From positions 1 through 5,505 of the forward strand of contig DASRDE010000076.1 in the NCBI GenBank assembly GCA_035652755.1: a stretch of DNA of 5,505 bases. The letters are read 5' to 3'. The position numbers and the translations under genes are program-made. This document shows, piece by piece, positions 1-4,925 of the stretch (positions within the stretch are counted from its first letter, which is position 1; the number at the start of each line of letters is the position of its first letter). The notes beneath the pieces are model-generated. The model was given only the letters and a program-made list of their open reading frames with translations, ran no database searches and was not told the DNA's origin. Source of the DNA: DASRDE01 sp035652755 (lineage in GTDB: Bacteria; Vulcanimicrobiota; Vulcanimicrobiia; Vulcanimicrobiales; Vulcanimicrobiaceae).

Positions 1-1
1 G

Positions 2-343
2 GTTTGCGCGCCGCGGTCGCCGTCAGCGCTTGGGAGCGCGGTTGCCGCGTGGCTGACCATGGTGATTTTCGGCGACCTCGGACTGATGGCCACGTCGCTC
101 GCGACGCGCATGAGCCTGGGCACGCTCGTGCTCTTGACGGCGATCAATCCGGTCGAGGCGTACAAGATTGCCGCAGTGGCCGCACTCTCCGGCTCCATCG
201 ACGTGCTCGGCCCCGGCGGCAGGTTGACGGCGGATCTGTTGGGTTCGGCGATTATGCCGGCGATGGTTGCGGTTTTGGCGGCATGGTCGCTCGCGGCGTT
301 GGGTGCGGGCTACTTCATCCTGGGAAGGCGCTCGGATGCGTAG
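2..343 (+). CDS. NosY-like ABC transporter permease, C-terminal part
   Basis: Only the last 113 residues are present; the reading frame is open to the window edge, so the true start lies upstream. The fragment is hydrophobic, with at least two membrane-spanning stretches: one around the first ATG (sequence WLTMVIFGDLGLM) and one near the C-terminus (AIMPAMVAVLAAWSLAALGAGYFIL). A conserved-looking block, TAINPVEAYKIAAVAAL, resembles the NP-containing segment before the last helix of NosY, the membrane subunit of the NosDFY ABC system linked to copper supply for nitrous oxide reductase; related ABC-2 permeases serve other substrates. The next gene overlaps its stop by 8 nt, so the two are probably translationally coupled. 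NosY-type identity rests on remembered family patterns; the substrate is not proven. A generic ABC-2 permease is the main alternative. Confidence 0.7.
   Translation, partial: VCAPRSPSALGSAVAAWLTMVIFGDLGLMATSLATRMSLGTLVLLTAINPVEAYKIAAVAALSGSIDVLGPGGRLTADLLGSAIMPAMVAVLAAWSLAALGAGYFILGRRSDA
322..328 (+). promoter_or_regulatory. Ribosome binding site for the YtkA-like gene
   Basis: GGGAAGG sits 7 nt before the ATG at 336, inside the end of the permease gene. It decides the start against an in-frame ATG at 267, which would place a long charged stretch ahead of the signal peptide. Confidence 0.6.
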
Positions 344-680
344 CGTGCTCGTTGCCGCCGCGCTGCTGGGAATCGCGGCGTGCGGTCCGCATGAATCGCA
401 GCCGGCGCAAACGGCGGGATTTGCGGTTTCCGTCTCGCCGGGCGTTGCCGGCGAACCGAACGTCATTCGCATCACGCCGGGCAGCTCGGCCGGAGCGGTC
501 GACGCCGTCGTACTGGACATGCCGGAGATGCCGATGCCTCGGAAACCGCTGCGCGTGACACGCATGAGCGAGGGCGCCTACGAAGTCGACGGCGTCCAGT
601 TTTCAATGGCCGGAACCTGGCGCGTGCGCGTGCTCGAACATGGCCGGACGCTGGCGTCCGCCGAGATCGTGGTCCGCTAG
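336..680 (+). CDS. Small YtkA-like lipoprotein with Met-rich motif
   Basis: The product has 114 residues. The ATG at 336 is chosen because GGGAAGG at 322-328 lies 7 nt upstream and because it gives a clean lipoprotein signal: hydrophobic residues 3-15 and lipobox IAAC with the cysteine at 16. The mature part is a short beta-rich domain with VVLDMPEMPMP (residues 58-68, Met 62, 65, 67), then GAYEVDGVQFSMAGTWRVRV (80-99). This order, a MPxMxMP motif, a GxY stretch and a GxW strand, is typical of YtkA-like domains, which are often found beside copper-transport genes. The start lies inside the upstream permease gene. In nosDFYL operons the gene after nosY is the lipoprotein chaperone nosL; this protein holds the same position but lacks the NosL CGM-type motif. 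A periplasmic metal-binding accessory role is inferred. Confidence 0.75.
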   Translation: MRSVLVAAALLGIAACGPHESQPAQTAGFAVSVSPGVAGEPNVIRITPGSSAGAVDAVVLDMPEMPMPRKPLRVTRMSEGAYEVDGVQFSMAGTWRVRVLEHGRTLASAEIVVR

Positions 681-693
681 GCTAGTTCTCCGC

Positions 694-1719
694 TCAGTAC
701 TTTGCGCGCGGGTCGAATGCCACGCCCTGCGGCGGCACCGTTGACGACAACCCCTGGGTGATCTTTCGTTTGAGCGTGCCGGAAGCGTAGTCGTACACGC
801 CGACGTCCAAGCTCGTAAAGTCGGCGACGTAGTCGTTGAGCTCGGCCGGATCGAATGCGTGGAAGAGCGGCTCTCCGACTTGCGCGTATTGGCGCGACGG
901 ATGCGACGAGCCCGGCGGAAAGACGTCGACCGCCGGTGCACCGACGTCGCAAATGACGGCATTTCCGGTCTTGTCGAACGCGAGACCTCCGGGGTAGCGC
1001 GTAAGGATGAAACTCGTAACGATGGGCAAGCCGTGCGCGCTGGCAAACTCGTCGACTTGACCGAAGCCGGCTCCGCGGTTTGTCGAGAGCGACCAGAACA
1101 AATTGCCGCTGGCATCGAGCGTGATGCCCAGACCAAGCGGGTCGGCGGCGGTGTCTTGGAGCGTGCGGTACGGTTTAGTCTGCCCCGGTTTATACACGTC
1201 GATAAAGCCTGCGCCGCTCGATCCGCTTCCATTGGAGACGAAGACCGTTCCGGCGTTCGAAACCACGACGTCGACGGGAGCTGTGCCCGGATCGCTCAAC
1301 GTGAGCTTCGGCGTCGTCGCTCCCTTTGCGAACACGAGGACGCTGCCGCCGCCGTAGTTCGTCACGTAGAGGTTGCCGTTGCTGTCCACGGCCATGCCGT
1401 CCGGTACGTTCAAAAACGATCCGGCGATTTGGCCGAGCATCGTCCCGGTGGGATTGTAGATGTTGATAACGTTCGCATGCGCGGTTGACACGTACACGAG
1501 TTTGCTCGTCACCGCGGCGGGGGACATCCAACTCTTCACGGGCGGAGCAATGGACAACGGATACGCGATGCGCGACGGCGGTACGGGCTGCGGGGCTTGC
1601 ACCGAGCGGCTCAGTTGGCCGTTAGAACCGGGTGCGTTTGGGACACCCGAAGACGAAGCCGCGCAACCGGAGAGCAGCAAGCCGCACAGTGCGGCGGCAA
1701 CGGCAAAAGATCGAGACAT
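694..1719 (-). CDS. NHL/YncE-like beta-propeller lipoprotein
   Basis: The product has 341 residues. The ATG at 1717-1719 has a strong Shine-Dalgarno sequence (AGGGGAGG, 8 nt away) and starts a classic lipoprotein signal with lipobox LSGC (Cys19). A Pro/Ser-rich spacer to about residue 68 follows. From residue 74 there are about six propeller-like repeats, each a 'P.G(M/L)A(V/F)D..GN.(Y/A)V' strand then a '(V/I)(D/L)V(Y/F)' strand: VYVSTAHANVINIY (76-88), PDGMAVDSNGNLYVTN (106-121), PVDVVVSNAGTVFVSN (148-163), PLGLGITLDASGNLFW (194-209), PGGLAFDKTGNAVICD (243-258) and a diverged repeat at 287-311. The last strand, PQGVAFDP (330-337), probably closes the ring with the first blade. No catalytic residues are evident, so a binding or scaffolding role at the cell surface is the best guess. 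It converges on the YtkA-like gene with 13 nt between stops. The open frame runs on upstream to 1878 through repeat DNA, but that extension is not real coding. Confidence 0.85.
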   Translation of the reverse strand: MSRSFAVAAALCGLLLSGCAASSSGVPNAPGSNGQLSRSVQAPQPVPPSRIAYPLSIAPPVKSWMSPAAVTSKLVYVSTAHANVINIYNPTGTMLGQIAGSFLNVPDGMAVDSNGNLYVTNYGGGSVLVFAKGATTPKLTLSDPGTAPVDVVVSNAGTVFVSNGSGSSGAGFIDVYKPGQTKPYRTLQDTAADPLGLGITLDASGNLFWSLSTNRGAGFGQVDEFASAHGLPIVTSFILTRYPGGLAFDKTGNAVICDVGAPAVDVFPPGSSHPSRQYAQVGEPLFHAFDPAELNDYVADFTSLDVGVYDYASGTLKRKITQGLSSTVPPQGVAFDPRAKY

Positions 1720-1727
1720 GGAAAACG

Positions 1728-1735
1728 CCTCCCCT
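1728..1735 (-). promoter_or_regulatory. Ribosome binding site for the propeller lipoprotein
   Basis: Read on the minus strand, AGGGGAGG lies 8 nt before the ATG at 1719. It fixes that start and excludes an upstream in-frame ATG at 1878 that lies within repeat DNA. Confidence 0.75.
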
Positions 1736-1747
1736 CTGCTATGGAGG

Positions 1748-1764
1748 ATGCGGTTTCTCCGCAT
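1748..1764 (-). promoter_or_regulatory. Small hairpin in the 5' leader of the propeller gene
   Basis: ATGCGG and CCGCAT form a perfect 6-bp inverted repeat around a 5-nt loop, about 12 nt upstream of the Shine-Dalgarno sequence. It may be an operator half-site pair or a leader hairpin. No function is known. Confidence 0.3.
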
Positions 1765-1799
1765 GCCAGTCCTTCGAGTGCGTGGGGCGCGCACGAGGT
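1761..1799. repeat. Repeat unit 0, degraded and truncated (type A-like)
   Basis: It matches the left half of type A (CCAGTCCTTCGA, then GGCGCGCACGAGGT) with a C-to-G change in CCTTCGACTGCG and AA replaced by GG in the core. It stops at the loop: the right stem arm and the CTCAGGATGACAC end are missing. It looks like an older, decayed copy. Confidence 0.7.
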
Positions 1800-1804
1800 T
1801 CGGA

Positions 1805-1877
1805 TTCCGCGTGCCAGTCCTTCGACTGCGTAAGGCGCGCACGAGGTGCGCGCCGTAGCTCCGCTCAGGATGACACA
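1805..1877. repeat. Repeat unit 1, type A
   Basis: These 73 nt are identical to 2026-2098. The core GGCGCGCAC-GAG-GTGCGCGCC (1834-1854) is a perfect 9-bp stem with a 3-nt loop, set between CCTTCGACTGCG and CTCCGCTCAGGATGACAC. Confidence 0.9.
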
Positions 1878-1887
1878 TTTTCCGCGG

Positions 1888-1950
1888 GCCGGTCCTTCGA
1901 CTGCGCTATGGCACGCTGCGCGTGCCGTAGGCTCCGCTCAGGATGACACA
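1888..1950. repeat. Repeat unit 2, type B
   Basis: These 63 nt are identical to 1961-2023. The core (1906-1930) pairs CTATGGCACGC with GCGTGCCGTAG: an 11-bp stem with one G-T pair around a TGC loop. The outer ends match type A, but the core sequence is different. Confidence 0.9.
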
Positions 1951-1960
1951 ATTGCCGCAT

Positions 1961-2023
1961 GCCGGTCCTTCGACTGCGCTATGGCACGCTGCGCGTGCCG
2001 TAGGCTCCGCTCAGGATGACACA
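1961..2023. repeat. Repeat unit 3, type B
   Basis: An exact 63-nt copy of unit 2, exactly 73 nt further on; core hairpin at 1979-2003. The perfect identity points to recent duplication or conversion. Confidence 0.9.
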
Positions 2024-2025
2024 TT

Positions 2026-2098
2026 TTCCGCGTGCCAGTCCTTCGACTGCGTAAGGCGCGCACGAGGTGCGCGCCGTAGCTCCGCTCAGGATGACACA
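2026..2098. repeat. Repeat unit 4, type A
   Basis: An exact 73-nt copy of unit 1, including the left linker; core hairpin at 2055-2075. It is separated from unit 1 by the two type B units. Confidence 0.9.
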
Positions 2099-2104
2099 AT
2101 TGGT

Positions 2105-2140
2105 CCTTCGACTGCGCGCGCAAAGCGCGCCCCGCTCAGA
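2105..2140. repeat. Repeat unit 5, type C, truncated at a stop codon
   Basis: It begins CCTTCGACTGCG and has a third core, GCGCGC-AAA-GCGCGC (2116-2130). It ends CCGCTCAGA without the GATGACAC terminus. The next base, 2141, is the first base of the complemented stop codon of the His-rich lipoprotein gene, so the repeat abuts the coding sequence directly. Confidence 0.75.
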
Positions 2141-3022
2141 TTACCACTCTTCGCCGGACCAGAAAGCAACGTTCGGCAGCGACGAGCCGGTGGGATTGCC
2201 CGAGCCGATGAGGATCCACGTTACCTGGTGGGAGTACAGCGGAATCTGGTTGATGTCGCCCGTGTACAGCTGGTAGTTGTTGGAAGTCGTTACGTGCGAG
2301 CCTTGCGGGCCGCCGAACGGCTTTGCGCCCGACCAATAGATCTGGATCGGCCCTGAGAACGGCCCGAACTGGCCGTTGCTGATGTTGAACTTGACGCCCC
2401 ACAGTGCGAGCACGTCGCCCATCGTGTAGATCGTTCCGGTGCGCTTTACGTGATTGGGATTCGCAGACTCGACGTGAATCGTGCCGCTGGCGTCGTGCGA
2501 ATGAATCTCATAGAAGCAGCCCGGCTTGCTGTGATCGTTCGGATCGTACGCGTAGTTGGTGAAGTTGTAGATCGGACCGCCGGGGCCGTTATACGTACCA
2601 TCGGCATCGGGCGCGGCAATACCCAGACCGTCCGGAGTTGCGACCTGCGTACCGTTATAGTAGATGCCCAGGAACACGTGGATGTGGTACTGGCCGGGGC
2701 CGGAGTACATCGTGTACGTGCAGGGGATCTTGTCGCCGGTCGGACCGGTGAAGGACGTGCCGGCCGGGCCCATACCACCGTTCGCGTAATCGCCGTCGCC
2801 GTTCTCGATGGCTACCCCGCCCAGGAACTGGTTGTCGGTACCGTTGATCTGGCCCTTACCGACGTTAATGGTCGTTTGACTGGGCGTCGGCGTCGCTTGC
2901 GGCGCCAGTTGCTTGGCGCGATCGAGCGGGACCCCCGTGTTCGAGGTGGCGCCCCCGCCGCAGGCGGCAAGGACGAGGAGCAAACCAACAGACGCAAAGC
3001 GTGAGGCGATATTTCGGCGCAT
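2141..3022 (-). CDS. Histidine-rich lipoprotein of uncharacterised family
   Basis: The product has 293 residues, with a lipoprotein signal and lipobox LAAC (Cys21) followed by GGG and a short TPTP spacer (44-47). The core carries two conserved-looking motifs: QYHIHVFLGIYYNG (111-124, His113 and His115) and EIHSHDASGTIHVES (172-186, His174, His176, Asp177, His183, Glu185), followed by TMGDVLALWGVKF (200-212). Secreted proteins with HIHxHLxIxxNG, then LHTHDxSGxIHxES, then a LGxFFxxWG-like segment recur in soil bacteria and actinobacteria as hypothetical proteins, and I believe this is one. The paired HxH motifs suggest a metal site, but that is inference. Two cysteines (101, 169) may form a disulfide. 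No Shine-Dalgarno sequence is seen; a TAGCAT hexamer 6 nt before the ATG suggests a leaderless transcript. The gene points away from the next plus-strand gene. Confidence 0.85.
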   Translation of the reverse strand: MRRNIASRFASVGLLLVLAACGGGATSNTGVPLDRAKQLAPQATPTPSQTTINVGKGQINGTDNQFLGGVAIENGDGDYANGGMGPAGTSFTGPTGDKIPCTYTMYSGPGQYHIHVFLGIYYNGTQVATPDGLGIAAPDADGTYNGPGGPIYNFTNYAYDPNDHSKPGCFYEIHSHDASGTIHVESANPNHVKRTGTIYTMGDVLALWGVKFNISNGQFGPFSGPIQIYWSGAKPFGGPQGSHVTTSNNYQLYTGDINQIPLYSHQVTWILIGSGNPTGSSLPNVAFWSGEEW

Positions 3023-3028
3023 AGCGCA

Positions 3029-3034
3029 ATGCTA
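3029..3034 (-). promoter_or_regulatory. Candidate -10 box (TAGCAT), leaderless promoter
   Basis: On the minus strand TAGCAT fits TAnnnT and ends 6 nt before the ATG at 3022, so transcription would begin at or next to the start codon. No ribosome binding site is visible. The -35 region is weak (TGCGGA at 17-nt spacing). Confidence 0.35.
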
Positions 3035-3049
3035 CCGGAATATTTCCGG
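3035..3049. promoter_or_regulatory. 15-nt inverted repeat, possible operator
   Basis: CCGGAA-TAT-TTCCGG is a perfect 6-bp inverted repeat. It lies directly behind the candidate -10 box of the His-rich lipoprotein gene, within the spacer between -10 and -35, where a repressor site would be effective. It could equally be a small hairpin. Confidence 0.35.
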
Positions 3050-3193
3050 CCTCCGCAGGTGCTGCCGGTCCTCTGGGACCGCCCCTTTAGTCCTATCGCC
3101 CCACTGTTCGAGCGGAGACCGACTCCCCTTAGGACGGGCAGGTGAATTTTGCCGCTAGCGCAGGCAGCGGCTGAGGTGCACACTGAGCGCAGG

Positions 3194-3212
3194 GGCTCGC
3201 CTCCGGCGAGCC
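3194..3212 (+). promoter_or_regulatory. Hairpin in the leader of the modular lipoprotein gene
   Basis: A perfect 8-bp stem (GGCTCGCC/GGCGAGCC) with loop TCC ends 15 nt before the Shine-Dalgarno sequence. It has no following T-run, so it is not a standard terminator. The same 8-bp arms recur in the terminator after this gene. Confidence 0.45.
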
Positions 3213-3227
3213 GCCTTGCTTGCATGT

Positions 3228-3233
3228 GGAGGA
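3228..3233 (+). promoter_or_regulatory. Ribosome binding site deciding a GTG start
   Basis: GGAGGA lies 7 nt before GTG at 3241 and only 4 nt before the alternative TTG at 3238. A further in-frame TTG at 3220 lies upstream of the site itself and is excluded. Confidence 0.7.
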
Positions 3234-3240
3234 AAGATTG

Positions 3241-4782
3241 GTGAAGAGTCTACGGACAATCTTCGCTGCGGCCGCCATTGCATCGTTCGCAGCCGCCTGT
3301 AACGGCGGCGGCAACAACGGCGCGGTACCGCCCGCGTCGAAGAGCAATGCCGTTCCGGGCAGCACGCACTCCGTGATGCTGTCGCACGTGAAGACCGGAA
3401 AAAGACAAATATTCTACAGCCGCTCGTACTTGAAATCGCATCCGCAATTTGCGGCATTGGGGCCGCATGCGCTCAAGACGCGGCTGGCGCCGGCCAACAA
3501 CCTGCTGTACGGCGGCGGCCCGATTCAGAAAGTGCCGCACATCTACCTGATCTTCTGGGGATGGTCGAGTCAAAACGACGCGACGCACGACCCCAACGGG
3601 CTGGCGACGTATCTGATCAACTACGTGAGCGCGCTCGGCGGCAGCAACCTTGCGAACATCGCGACGCAGTACTATGAGAACGCCCGCGGATACATCACGA
3701 ATCCGACCGGACAGCTCAGCGGCACGTGGTTCGACAGCTCGCAGCCGCCGCAGAACTACGCCGAGTCCGACATTCAAAGCGAAGCCAATAAAGCGATCAC
3801 GCGCTTCGGTTATAATGCGGACGCGGACTACTTCGTCGTTACGCCGCACGGCGTGACCACCAGCGGCTTCGGTTCGCAATGGTGCGCGTTCCACAACTCG
3901 ATGAGCTCGGGCAACGGGCCCGTCGCGTACACGGACTTCCCGTATATCCCGGATGCCGGCTCTGGTTGCGGTCAGGGCTCGGTCAATTCACCGGGAACGC
4001 TCGACGGCGTGAGCATCGTCGGCGGGCACGAGATGACCGAAACGATCACCGATCCGGGCGCCGGGAACGGCTGGCTCGACTCCGGCGGCCAAGAGATCGG
4101 CGACAAGTGCGCGTGGACCAACCTCCAGAACGACGTGATGTACGGCGGCGCGAGCTTCCCGAATCAGCCGGAGTGGAGCAACGCGACGAGTTCGTGCGTC
4201 CATTCGTACGGCACGCCGCCGACGCCCACGCCGTCGCCGGTACCGACGCCGACACCGACGCCGACTTCTACCTCGACTCCGAAACCGACGCCCACGCCCA
4301 GCGGAAGCCCGACGCCCAAGCCGACGTCAACACCGGCCGGATGCTCCGGTCAACTGCTGGTCAACCCGGGCTTCGAATCGGGTCAAACCGGTTGGAGCTC
4401 GACCTCGGGCGTCGTTAACACCGACGGTCAATTCTCGCACACGGGTGTCGGATACGCGTGGCTGGACGGCTACGGGTTCACCCACACCGACACGCTCAGC
4501 CAAAGCGTGCGCATCCCGGCCGGATGCCATGCGACGCTCAGCTACTGGCTGATGATCCAAACGCAAGAGTACGGCAACACCCCGTATGACGTGCTCAAGC
4601 TGCAAGTCAACGGAACGACGCTGCAAACGTTCTCGAACGTCAATGCGGGACCGTATGCGCAGACGTCCGTCGACATCTCGAGATACGCGGGCACCACGGC
4701 GACCATCAAGTGGACGGGAACCGAGGATTCAAGCCTGGCGACCTCGTTCTTCATCGACGACACGGCCGTAACGCTGCACTAA
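3241..4782 (+). CDS. Modular secreted lipoprotein: PHI-1/EXORDIUM-like domain, PT linker, C-terminal beta-sandwich
   Basis: The product has 513 residues from a GTG start. The signal peptide ends FAAAC (Cys20; a weak but acceptable lipobox). The main domain (about 95-323) opens with HIYLIFWGW (100-108) and contains VGGHEMTETITDP (260-272), then GWLDSGGQEIGDKC (277-290). This order (a LIWYGxW-like strand, HExxE followed by a T/N-DP turn, then W-D...EIxDxC) resembles the plant phosphate-induced protein 1/EXORDIUM family and its bacterial relatives. Cysteines 215, 243, 290 and 319 could form two disulfides. A Pro/Thr linker (325-366) leads to a C-terminal domain (368-513) starting CSGQLLVNPGFESGQTGW and ending GTEDSSLATSFFIDDTAV, like the accessory beta-sandwich domain on many secreted actinobacterial peptidases. 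HEMTE is HExxE and not the zincin HExxH, so protease activity should not be assumed. The gene stands alone, with its own terminator. Confidence 0.85.
   Translation: MKSLRTIFAAAAIASFAAACNGGGNNGAVPPASKSNAVPGSTHSVMLSHVKTGKRQIFYSRSYLKSHPQFAALGPHALKTRLAPANNLLYGGGPIQKVPHIYLIFWGWSSQNDATHDPNGLATYLINYVSALGGSNLANIATQYYENARGYITNPTGQLSGTWFDSSQPPQNYAESDIQSEANKAITRFGYNADADYFVVTPHGVTTSGFGSQWCAFHNSMSSGNGPVAYTDFPYIPDAGSGCGQGSVNSPGTLDGVSIVGGHEMTETITDPGAGNGWLDSGGQEIGDKCAWTNLQNDVMYGGASFPNQPEWSNATSSCVHSYGTPPTPTPSPVPTPTPTPTSTSTPKPTPTPSGSPTPKPTSTPAGCSGQLLVNPGFESGQTGWSSTSGVVNTDGQFSHTGVGYAWLDGYGFTHTDTLSQSVRIPAGCHATLSYWLMIQTQEYGNTPYDVLKLQVNGTTLQTFSNVNAGPYAQTSVDISRYAGTTATIKWTGTEDSSLATSFFIDDTAVTLH
4213..4338 (+). repeat. 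Pro/Thr linker with degenerate ACGCCG-type hexamer repeats
   Basis: About 42 codons of alternating Thr/Ser-Pro, with one Lys-Pro variation, are encoded by imperfect ACGCC(G/C)-like hexamers. This is an extended, flexible inter-domain linker and a likely site of length variation between strains. Confidence 0.7.
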
Positions 4783-4800
4783 GCAGCGCCGGTCGCTTGC

Positions 4801-4832
4801 AAACGGCTCGCCGCACCGCGGCGAGCCGTTTT
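4801..4832 (+). terminator. Strong intrinsic terminator after the modular lipoprotein gene
   Basis: A perfect 14-bp GC-rich stem (4801-4814 with 4818-4831), loop ACC, ends in TTTT (4829-4832). It lies 18 nt after the TAA at 4780-4782. It insulates the phosphoesterase gene, which must therefore have its own promoter. Confidence 0.85.
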
Positions 4833-4855
4833 CATGCGCAAAGCAAGCGGGCATT

Positions 4856-4864
4856 TGTTAAAAT
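4856..4864 (+). promoter_or_regulatory. Candidate extended -10 promoter (TGtTAAAAT)
   Basis: TG, one base, then TAAAAT matches the extended -10 consensus, with 5 of 6 bases of TATAAT. It lies downstream of the terminator and would start RNA near 4871, giving a leader of about 55 nt that contains a CGGCGG-CAGG-CCGCCG hairpin (4884-4899). No good -35 is seen. Confidence 0.35.
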
Positions 4865-4910
4865 TGCGATGAGAGAGAAACGCCGGCGGCAGGCCGCCGA
4901 GCTGGACGGT

Positions 4911-4918
4911 GTTAAACT
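4911..4918 (+). promoter_or_regulatory. Candidate -10 box (TAAACT) for a leaderless phosphoesterase mRNA
   Basis: TAAACT (4913-4918), the end of a TGtTAAACT stretch that begins at 4910, ends 7 nt before the ATG at 4926, so the start codon could be the first transcribed codon. The only purine run before the ATG, AGAGG, touches it and is too close to act as a normal ribosome binding site. This competes with the candidate at 4856-4864. Confidence 0.35.
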
Positions 4919-4925
4919 CTAGAGG

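Larger units (their letters stand above)
1761..2140. repeat. Array of six REP-like stem-loop repeats
   Basis: This gap between two minus-strand genes holds six related units. Each begins CCTTCGA (at 1771, 1819, 1894, 1967, 2040 and 2105; spacings 48, 75, 73, 73 and 65). Full units end CTCCGCTCAGGATGACACA. The conserved ends enclose a variable but self-complementary core, and short AT-containing linkers with GCCGGT or GCCAGT separate them. Reading left to right the units are: degraded, A, B, B, A, truncated C. Sequences with ends like TCATCCTGAGC...TCGAAGGA are widespread dispersed repeats in many bacterial genomes. No transposase is present here, so these are probably non-autonomous elements. 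In a read-through transcript from the His-rich lipoprotein gene the array would fold into a chain of hairpins. Confidence 0.9.
3023..3240. other. Divergent intergenic control region
   Basis: These 218 nt separate two divergent lipoprotein genes. Besides the palindrome at 3035-3049 there are: CGGTCC-TCTG-GGACCG (3066-3081), GTCCTA (3090-3095) facing TAGGAC (3130-3135), GCCGCT/AGCGGC with a 9-nt loop (3151-3171) and GGCTCGCC-TCC-GGCGAGCC (3194-3212). I could not match this to a known riboswitch class, and no convincing plus-strand -35/-10 pair was found. Confidence 0.5.

Noticed and set aside
4..558. Plus-strand open frame of 184 codons at the window start
   Set aside because: It is Arg-rich low-complexity translation in another frame over the permease and YtkA-like genes, which have recognisable products.
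681..693. Bidirectional terminator between the convergent genes
   Set aside because: Only 13 nt separate the stops and no hairpin with a T-run is visible there.
1761..2140. CRISPR array
   Set aside because: Spacing is near-regular, but the 'spacers' are short linkers of about 7-17 nt that resemble each other, the units are 56-58 nt with hairpins, and no cas genes are present.
1943..2356. Plus-strand open frame of 137 codons across the repeats
   Set aside because: It consists of translated repeat units (SFDC...AQDDT) running into the antisense of the His-rich lipoprotein gene; there is no domain pattern.
3066..3212. Riboswitch in the divergent region
   Set aside because: Several hairpins are present, but no conserved core of cyclic di-GMP, cobalamin, TPP, SAM or glycine riboswitches could be recognised on either strand.
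3250..3894. Minus-strand open frame of 214 codons inside the modular lipoprotein gene
   Set aside because: It is antisense to a well-supported gene, Arg/Val-rich, with no recognisable motif; typical of high-GC shadow frames.
4869..4922. 17-codon leader peptide (MREKRRRQAAELDGVKL) ending just before the phosphoesterase start
   Set aside because: There is no ribosome binding site, and the candidate upstream -10 box would start RNA after its ATG; nothing suggests attenuation.
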